Source of the DNA: Planctomycetota bacterium
Lineage (GTDB): Bacteria > Planctomycetota > UBA1135 > UBA2386
Length of the DNA: 61,854 nucleotides
Direction: 5' to 3'
Assembly (NCBI GenBank): GCA_020848735.1
Contig: JADLHO010000003.1
Coordinates: 1-61,854 of the forward strand
A program made the translations under genes and the position numbers. Below, piece by piece: positions 56,187 to 61,854 of this stretch; within the stretch, counting starts at the first letter, position 1, and each line of letters starts with the position of its first letter. Below the pieces are notes generated by a model, which ran no database searches, was not told the origin of the DNA, and saw only the letters and a program-made list of their open reading frames with translations.

Positions 56187-56881
56187 GCGAGGCCGCCGCG
56201 ACGCCGCTGCGCGTCCTCTGGCTCGACGAGGAGCTCGTCGTCGTCAGCAAGCCCGCGCACATGGCGGTCCATCGCGGCGGCAACATCGGCAAGGACGAGC
56301 CGGTGCTCCTGCAGTCGTTGCGCGACCAGATCGGCAAGCACCTCTATCCGGTGCATCGCCTCGACCGCCCCACCTCGGGGATCGTCGCCTATGGCCTGAC
56401 GAGTGCGATGGCCGCGCGCCTGCAGGAGAACCTGCACGCGCCCAAGGCGCGCAAGGAGTACCTCGTGCTCGTCCGTGGCACGCCGCCCGAGGAGTTCGTG
56501 AGCGAGCGCCCGCTCAGCGACGAGAACGACCAGCCGCAGCCGGCGCGCACCGAGTTCCGACGGCTCGCGGTGCTCCCGCGGAGCAGCCTGCTCTGCGCGC
56601 GCCTCTGCACGGGGCGCATGCACCAGATCCGCCGTCACCTCGCGCACCTCGCGCACCACGTCCTCGGGGACACGAACTACGGCAAGGGCCGCATCAATGC
56701 CTGGTTCCGCGCGACCTATGGTCTGCCGCGTCTCTTCCTGCACGCCTGGCGGCTCTGCATCCGCCACCCGGCGAGCGATGCGCCGCTCGAGCTGATCGAT
56801 CCCCTGCCCGAAGACCTGCGCCTCGTGCTCGGACGGATGCCGGAGATGCCCCGCGAGCTGCTGGACGGCCTGGGCGCATAG
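56183..56881 (+). CDS. RluA family pseudouridine synthase, TruC-like, without S4 domain
   Basis: 232 residues. The catalytic motif is [18 protein letters not shown] near residue 60, with [33 protein letters not shown] and [14 protein letters not shown]. The absence of an S4 domain and the GKGRIN segment fit TruC (tRNA U65) rather than rRNA enzymes. The GTG start at 56183 lies inside the gcvP stop (GTGA), so it is co-translated with gcvP. Confidence 0.87.
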
Positions 56882-56977
56882 CCCCGTCCGCAGCGCCGTG
56901 TCGTCGGAGCTCCCGCCGCAGCGGATTGCCTCGCTATCGTGGGCCGGCGGCAATTCCGCCGCTTCGCGTCACCCGCC

Positions 56978-58021
56978 ATGAAGACCGCCGCCATCGCCCT
57001 CGCCGCCCTCCTCCTCGGCGCGCTCGCGCCGTCACAGACACCCGTCTTCTTCTCCGACTTCGACGCAGCGGTCCCTCCCGAGATCCAAGCGGGCACGGCG
57101 CAGCTCACCGGGGTGCAGGGTTACGCCGGCCTCGGCATGACCGGTGACCAGTTCGGCGGTTCGTTCCTGCGGAGCGAGACCGGCAACACCGTGCGCCTCG
57201 TGCTCACCGGTCTGCCGCCGCACAATGCGATCAGCCTGGACTTCCTCTTCGCGGCGATCGACTCGCTGGACGGCACCGGCTCCTTCCCCGCCGGCGACTT
57301 CTTCCGCGTGACCCTCGACGGCGTGCCGATCCTCCGCGAGTCCTTCGCGAACGCGACGCCCCAGCAGATCCAGAGCTACGTCCCGCCGCCCGGCGTCCAG
57401 CTCGCGCGGCGCGTCGACCTCGGCTTCAGCGGCCCCGGCAGCTACTACACGGACAGCGCCTACGACCTGGGGAGCGACCCCGTCTTCTCCCTCATCCCGC
57501 ATCAGGGCAGCAGCGCCACCTTCGCGTTCGTCATCGAGGGGCAGGGGATCCAGTCGCTGGGCGACGAGTCGTGGGCCATGGACCGGGTCGCGGTGCACGT
57601 GCAGACGCTCGTCCTCGGCTCGGTGAGCGCCTATGGGACCTCGTGCGGGCCGGTCCTCTCCGCGAGCTCCGCGCCGCGGATCGGCCACGCCGCGAACTTC
57701 GTGCTCGACGCCGAACCGGCGGCCACGGTGCAGAGCTCCCTGGCGATCGGTGTGTCGAACACGAACCTCGGCTTCTTCACGCTGCCGTGGAACCTGGACT
57801 TCCTCGGTTTCACCGGCTGCTGGCTCGAGCAGGACCTGGCGCTCAGCAGCGGCCTGCCGATGACGCGCGTGCCGTTGCCGGCGCGCTTCAGCCTCCTGAT
57901 CCCGAACGACCCGACCCTGGTCGGGGCCGTGTTCTTCGCGCAGGGCTGGTCCTACGCGCCCGGCGTCAATCCCGGCGGCATCGTCTTCAGCGGCGGTCTG
58001 CGCGTGTCGATCGGCCAGTGA
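56978..58021 (+). CDS. Secreted protein with the shared C-terminal beta domain
   Basis: 347 residues. A signal peptide (MKTAAIALAALLLGALAPSQ) is followed by a jelly-roll-like part (SETGNTVRLVLTGLPPHNAI, IDSLDGTGSFPAGDFFRV), then from about residue 215 the module AYGTSCGPVLSASSAPRIGH with GFTGCWLEQDLALSS, LIPNDPTLVGAVFFAQGW and ending VFSGGLRVSIGQ. The same ordering occurs at the ends of the proteins at 10257 and 58125. No enzymatic motif was seen. It precedes the Kelch protein on the same strand, about 100 bases apart. Confidence 0.75.
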   Translation: MKTAAIALAALLLGALAPSQTPVFFSDFDAAVPPEIQAGTAQLTGVQGYAGLGMTGDQFGGSFLRSETGNTVRLVLTGLPPHNAISLDFLFAAIDSLDGTGSFPAGDFFRVTLDGVPILRESFANATPQQIQSYVPPPGVQLARRVDLGFSGPGSYYTDSAYDLGSDPVFSLIPHQGSSATFAFVIEGQGIQSLGDESWAMDRVAVHVQTLVLGSVSAYGTSCGPVLSASSAPRIGHAANFVLDAEPAATVQSSLAIGVSNTNLGFFTLPWNLDFLGFTGCWLEQDLALSSGLPMTRVPLPARFSLLIPNDPTLVGAVFFAQGWSYAPGVNPGGIVFSGGLRVSIGQ

Positions 58022-58124
58022 CGAATCCTGAAACCCTGGACGACGCGACGGACGTGACCCGGGACGCCGCGGCCGGTCCGCGGGCGCGCGCGATCCACCT
58101 GGCCCCGGGAATGCCCCGCAGCCC

Positions 58125-60311
58125 ATGAGCTCCCCGTCCAAGCCCCTCTCGCTCCTCGCGTCGCTCGCCGTCTTGCTGCTCGCAATGAGCCAGGGCGGAC
58201 TCCACGCGCAGGAACGGTTGATCCCGGTCGAGGGCATCGACCCTCGCCGGGACACGCTCCTGGCCTGGGACTCCGCGCGGCAGCGCGTCGTCGCCTACGG
58301 CGGCGTCACGGCGACACCCGTCGGCTCGGGCGGACCCGTCGGCAGCCAGACCCTCGAGTGGGACGGACAGGAGTGGACCCGGCGCCGGCCGCTCCACAGT
58401 CCCCCGGCGCGGACGCTCGGAGGGCTGGCCTACGATGCCGCGCGCGCCGAATGCGTGCTCTTCGGCGGGGCGGGATATCGGAACGACACCTGGGTCTGGG
58501 ACGGCGTGGATTGGACCGAGCGCCTGCCCGCGACCCGTCCGAGTGGCCGGGTCCGACACGCGCTCGCCTACGACCCGATCCGCCGGCGGACCCTGCTCTT
58601 CGGCGGCCTCGTCCAGAGCGGCGGAGCGCTGGGCACCTGGGAGTGGGATGGCAGCAACTGGCTCCAACGCACGCCGGCGCTCGCACCGGCGGTCCGGAGC
58701 GCGCATCAGATGGCCTTCGATCCGCGCTCACGGCGGATCGTCCTCTTCGGCGGCGATGACCCCGCGGGGAACTTCCTGCAGGAGACCTGGAGCTGGGATG
58801 GCGTCGTCTGGACCCGCCACGCACCGCTGCACCAGCCCTCCCAGGGTGGCCCCGTGCTCCTGGCCACCGACGAGGGGCGCGGTCGCCTGCTCGCCGTCGC
58901 GAACCAGAGCGCTCTCGTGCTGGACCCGGTGCTCGTGCACGAATGGAACGGCACGGATTGGATCCCCGTGCCGATCCCCTCGGCCAAGCTGGGCAGCCTC
59001 GCGCGCCTGGGCCTCGTCTGGGACGGCAATCGCGGCACGCTCCTCGTGCCCTTCGGCCGCGACGCGGCGCCCACCTGGGCCTTCGACGGCACCCATTGGA
59101 AGCTCGCGCACCTGGCCCCGCGGACCGCGCTCGGCGCCATCGTCACCGACACGCGCCGCAATCGCGCCGTGCTCATCAGCCCGAACTCGTATCACGACCA
59201 GACGGAGACCTGGGAATGGGACGGATATCGCTGGCAGCCGCTGCTCGGCAGCGGCGTCGGCCTCGCCCAGCGCGTCTCGTTCGCGGCCTGCTTCGACGTC
59301 CTGCGTGGTCAGACGCTGATCTTCGGCGGCATCACGAACAGCGCGCCCCTCGTGCGCCATGCGGACCTGCGGGCCTTCGACGGGCAGAGCTGGCGGACGA
59401 TCGATCGCGGCACGGGACCCTCCGGACGCTCGGGTGCCGCCATGGACTTCGAACCCGCATCCGGGACGGTGATCCTCTTCGGCGGCACCGACGCCAACGG
59501 CTATCTCGACGACACCTGGCGATGGAACGGGCTGGGCTGGACCCGGCTCAATCCCCGGAACCGCCCCGCGCCGCGCGCGGGAGCGGCCTTCACCATCGAC
59601 CCGGTCCGCGGGCGCGGCATCCTGACCGGCGGCATCCCGAACTCCGACCGCTGGGAATGGACCGGAACGGATTGGGTGCCGAGCGGGCTCGTCAATCCGC
59701 CGCCCAGCCCCGTCACCAACGCCTATTCGACCTGGGATCCCGTCCGCAATGCCGTGGTCATCGGCGACGTCAACGGCCTCTGGAGCTACGCGGGCAACAC
59801 CTGGTCGCCGATCACGACGGATCGGATCTTCAGCGTGACCGGTCTGGGTTTCGACCCGCTCCGCAACCGCGTGCTCGTGAAGCCGAGCGGCATTGCGGAC
59901 ACGTGGCTCCTCACCGACAGCCCGTCGGCGACGAGTCGCTTCGGCGCCGCCTGCGCATCGAGCGCCGGCACACCCGAACTCGACGCGGACAGCCTGCCGG
60001 TCCTCGGCAACCCGGGCTTCGAGATCGAACTCGCCCGGCTCCCCCCCGCGGCGCCGGGTCTGCTGTTGCTGTCGGCGAGCACGTCGACGCTGACGATCGG
60101 CTCCTGCCAGGTGCTCGCCGGCATCCTCGCGTCCCTGCCCCTGCCCGCGGTGAGCCCGCAGGGTCAGGCGCGGGTGCGATTCCCGATCCCCTTCGACCCG
60201 AGTCTGCTCGGCGTGCCCTTCTCGATGCAGGCCTTCGTCGTCGACGTCCAGGGCGTCGGCGCCGCGTGGTTCGCGACGAGCGTGGGGCTCAGGGTGGCGA
60301 TCGGGGATTGA
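58125..60311 (+). CDS. Secreted Kelch-repeat beta-propeller protein with the shared C-terminal beta domain
   Basis: 728 residues. A signal peptide (SLAVLLLAMSQGGLHAQ) is followed by Kelch-type blades with recurring LFGG turns (ECVLFGGAGY, RTLLFGGLVQ, RIVLFGGDDP, TLIFGGITN, TVILFGGTDANG) and Trp-rich ends (TWEWDGSNWLQRTP). From about residue 600 the module RFGAACASSAGTPELDADSL runs to the end (TSVGLRVAIGD). Kelch propellers of this sort mediate binding rather than catalysis. The last 23 bases overlap the convergent membrane-protein gene. Confidence 0.85.
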   Translation: MSSPSKPLSLLASLAVLLLAMSQGGLHAQERLIPVEGIDPRRDTLLAWDSARQRVVAYGGVTATPVGSGGPVGSQTLEWDGQEWTRRRPLHSPPARTLGGLAYDAARAECVLFGGAGYRNDTWVWDGVDWTERLPATRPSGRVRHALAYDPIRRRTLLFGGLVQSGGALGTWEWDGSNWLQRTPALAPAVRSAHQMAFDPRSRRIVLFGGDDPAGNFLQETWSWDGVVWTRHAPLHQPSQGGPVLLATDEGRGRLLAVANQSALVLDPVLVHEWNGTDWIPVPIPSAKLGSLARLGLVWDGNRGTLLVPFGRDAAPTWAFDGTHWKLAHLAPRTALGAIVTDTRRNRAVLISPNSYHDQTETWEWDGYRWQPLLGSGVGLAQRVSFAACFDVLRGQTLIFGGITNSAPLVRHADLRAFDGQSWRTIDRGTGPSGRSGAAMDFEPASGTVILFGGTDANGYLDDTWRWNGLGWTRLNPRNRPAPRAGAAFTIDPVRGRGILTGGIPNSDRWEWTGTDWVPSGLVNPPPSPVTNAYSTWDPVRNAVVIGDVNGLWSYAGNTWSPITTDRIFSVTGLGFDPLRNRVLVKPSGIADTWLLTDSPSATSRFGAACASSAGTPELDADSLPVLGNPGFEIELARLPPAAPGLLLLSASTSTLTIGSCQVLAGILASLPLPAVSPQGQARVRFPIPFDPSLLGVPFSMQAFVVDVQGVGAAWFATSVGLRVAIGD

Positions 60312-60708
60312 GCGCGCGCGCCCCGCGCCGCGGCAGGCCGACCAGCACCAGGCCCGCGATCGCCACGCACGCGTAGCACGCGAGGTGCACGCGGGATTGG
60401 GCCGCGAGCCAGGCCTCGAGGTGCCCCTCGCCTGTGTGCGCGAGCCGCCGCTGGATCGCGATGCCGTCGATCAGCGCCACCACCAGCGCCAGCGCACCGA
60501 GCCCGCGGATCGCGAGGGCCGCGGACCGTGCGAGCGGCCGGCTGCCGGCGACGACGAACGCGGCCGCGACGAAGAGCGGAAGCGTGATCCAGAGGTCGCC
60601 GTGCACGCGGGTCTCGCTCCACCCGAGCGCGGCGAGGCCGGCCGGCACGAGCGTCGCGAGGACGCCGGCAGCGATTGCCGCGACGCGGACGGTGTCGGTT
60701 GCGGTCAC
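60289..60708 (-). CDS. Small integral membrane protein, function unknown
   Basis: 139 residues with four hydrophobic segments (about 8-30, 38-55, 62-85 and 106-125). No family was recognised. The start is GTG at 60708. Its 3' end overlaps the convergent Kelch gene by 23 bases. Codon usage looks normal for the region, which supports a real gene, but homologs would settle it. Confidence 0.55.
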   Translation of the reverse strand: MTATDTVRVAAIAAGVLATLVPAGLAALGWSETRVHGDLWITLPLFVAAAFVVAGSRPLARSAALAIRGLGALALVVALIDGIAIQRRLAHTGEGHLEAWLAAQSRVHLACYACVAIAGLVLVGLPRRGARALNPRSPP

Positions 60709-60750
60709 GCGGCGCGGAGCATGGACCCGATCGGCCGACGCGGCAATCGC

Positions 60751-61437
60751 TCAGCCGGCCGCGACGGCGACGAGCAGTTCGGCGAGCGCGGCCGGCTGCA
60801 CGTTCTGCGGACAATGGCCGGTCGGGATCACGATCGGCTCGACGCCGAGCACACGGCGCGCGCGCGCCGCGCACCACGCCGCGGACAGCGTGCGGTCGTG
60901 CGCGGCCACGATGGCCGCCGCGCGGACGGCCGGCAGAGCGGCGTAGGGCGCGGGCTCTTTGACGATCGAGCGCGAGTCGATCGCGTCGAGTCCCGCGAGC
61001 GACCAGGCCATCGCCTCCGGAGCGCCATCGTGGAACAGGAACTCGCGCGCGAGCGCTTCCCGCTGGGCCGGGTCTCCCCAACGCGCGCCCGCCGCGATCC
61101 AGGACGGCTCGAACATCGCCGGCTCGGCGGCGAACTGCTCGCGCACGCTCGCACCCGGCTGCGGGATCACCGCCGCGAGGTAGACGAGGGCGCGGCAGGG
61201 TCGGCGCTCGGCGACCAGGGGCAGGAAGATCCCGCACAGCGAGTGCGCGACGACGACGGCGTCGGGATCGTCGAAGGTCGAGGCGATGACGTCCGCGAAG
61301 TCCGCGAGCCGCAGGCCGGCGGTCTTCGGCAGCTCCGGCGCCACGCTCGCGTGCCCGCGCGCGGTCAGCTCCGCGCGCACGCGATCCCAGCAGGAGGCGT
61401 TCTGACCGGAGCCATGGACGAGCACGAACCGGGGCAT
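60751..61437 (-). CDS. Alpha/beta hydrolase (methylesterase/hydroxynitrile-lyase-like)
   Basis: 228 residues. The fold starts with FVLVHGSGQNASCWDRV, the nucleophile is Ser in VVVAHSLCGIFLPLVA near residue 85, the acid is likely Asp in AAHDRTLS, and the catalytic His is in PTGHCPQNVQPAALAELL near the end. The pattern fits the plant methylesterase/hydroxynitrile lyase-like group of small esterases, cytoplasmic since no signal peptide is present. The substrate is unknown. Confidence 0.82.
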   Translation of the reverse strand: MPRFVLVHGSGQNASCWDRVRAELTARGHASVAPELPKTAGLRLADFADVIASTFDDPDAVVVAHSLCGIFLPLVAERRPCRALVYLAAVIPQPGASVREQFAAEPAMFEPSWIAAGARWGDPAQREALAREFLFHDGAPEAMAWSLAGLDAIDSRSIVKEPAPYAALPAVRAAAIVAAHDRTLSAAWCAARARRVLGVEPIVIPTGHCPQNVQPAALAELLVAVAAG

Positions 61438-61526
61438 GCGCGGAGCATGCGCGGGACATGCGCGGGGCGCCCCGTCGGACGCAGAAACCTGTCGGGCTGC
61501 CGGCAGATCGCGCGTCCGTGAGCGCC

Positions 61527-61854
61527 ATGCTCCTCTCCCGCCCGCTCCAGCTCCTCCTCGCCCTCGCCGCGACGGCGGTCGCGGCTCCCCGCGCGGCCGC
61601 CCAGGGCGCCGCGATGCCCGCGCTGCGGGCCGAGCCCTTCGTCGGTGTCCAGGTCGATCCGGGCATGACGCCCGGCGCGATCTGGGCGCGGGGCCCCGCT
61701 TGGAAGGCCTGCTTCGACTCTCGCGAGGTCCGCTTCGTCCCGGTCTTCGGTGCCGCGAACCCGCGCTCTCATCGCTTCGCGATGAGGCTCTCCGCCGCGG
61801 GCGGACCCATCAGCCCCAGCTCGGTGGGCACGACGGTGAGCTACGCACGCGCCG
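61527..61854 (+). CDS. Secreted protein, N-terminal part (runs off the window)
   Basis: The first 109 codons are open to the window end. A signal peptide (LLLALAATAVAAPRAAAQG) follows ATG 61527. A GTG nine bases upstream (61518) is also in frame. The mature part begins with MPALRAEPFVGVQVDPG, with no recognised domain within the visible stretch. The codon third positions are G or C throughout, like neighbouring genes. Confidence 0.6.
   Translation, partial: MLLSRPLQLLLALAATAVAAPRAAAQGAAMPALRAEPFVGVQVDPGMTPGAIWARGPAWKACFDSREVRFVPVFGAANPRSHRFAMRLSAAGGPISPSSVGTTVSYARA

Overview
This is a gene-dense, very GC-rich bacterial chromosome segment, probably from a member of the phylum Planctomycetota. 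The assignment is inferred from gene content and was not checked by a search. Supporting signs are many secreted proteins of unknown function that share a C-terminal beta-rich domain, two secreted prenyltransferase/squalene-oxidase-like barrel proteins, an ECF sigma/anti-sigma operon and a very high G+C third codon position. That composition also makes long mirror reading frames on the opposite strand, which are not genes. I see no rRNA, CRISPR array, transposase or plasmid origin. Two tRNA genes are present, Pro(UGG) and Lys(UUU).

Layout. 1-3.2 kb: two translationally coupled minus-strand genes for secreted proteins (beta-helix, then FG-GAP/VCBS-like). In front of them is a 10-copy AAGG tetranucleotide tract between a good ribosome binding site plus ATG and the signal peptide, which looks like an on/off phase-variation switch. 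3.2-8 kb: secreted barrel protein, glycosyltransferase, S9 peptidase. 8-10 kb: tRNA-Pro followed by an AAA ATPase/DUF4276 (TOPRIM-like) pair resembling an anti-phage module; the second gene is frameshifted. 10-23 kb: a secreted propeller-like protein, NnrS, RNA ligase/phosphodiesterase, pseudouridine synthase, a carboxypeptidase-regulatory-domain protein, one-chain L-serine dehydratase, carboxylesterase, a secreted protein and DapE. 23.3-26 kb: a four-gene operon (ECF sigma, membrane anti-sigma, YbjQ-like, beta-lactamase-fold hydrolase) joined by ATGA overlaps. 26-31 kb: a second barrel protein behind poly-C tracts, an FAH-family enzyme, a short-chain dehydrogenase, signal peptidase I and a membrane protein.

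30.8-43 kb: ribH, nusB and ftsY lead into a cell-surface glycan cluster (O-antigen-ligase-like protein, GT2 glycosyltransferase, UDP-galactopyranose-mutase-like flavoprotein, two methyltransferases), then sodB and, convergently, a PpiD-like membrane-anchored protein. 43-47 kb: tRNA-Lys and the conserved translation block rpsB-tsf-pyrH-frr, read on the minus strand from a recognisable promoter. RpsB carries a long Gly/Arg-rich tail. 47-62 kb: diguanylate cyclase and rsmE, CorA, a secreted alpha/beta hydrolase, single-chain glycine dehydrogenase gcvP coupled to a pseudouridine synthase, two secreted proteins with the shared C-terminal domain, a small membrane protein, an esterase-like hydrolase and the start of another secreted protein.

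Genes are packed tightly. Same-strand neighbours often overlap by 4 bases (ATGA/GTGA), and several convergent pairs overlap at their 3' ends. The two most unusual regions are the tetranucleotide tract in front of the beta-helix gene and the frameshifted ATPase/DUF4276 pair beside tRNA-Pro.
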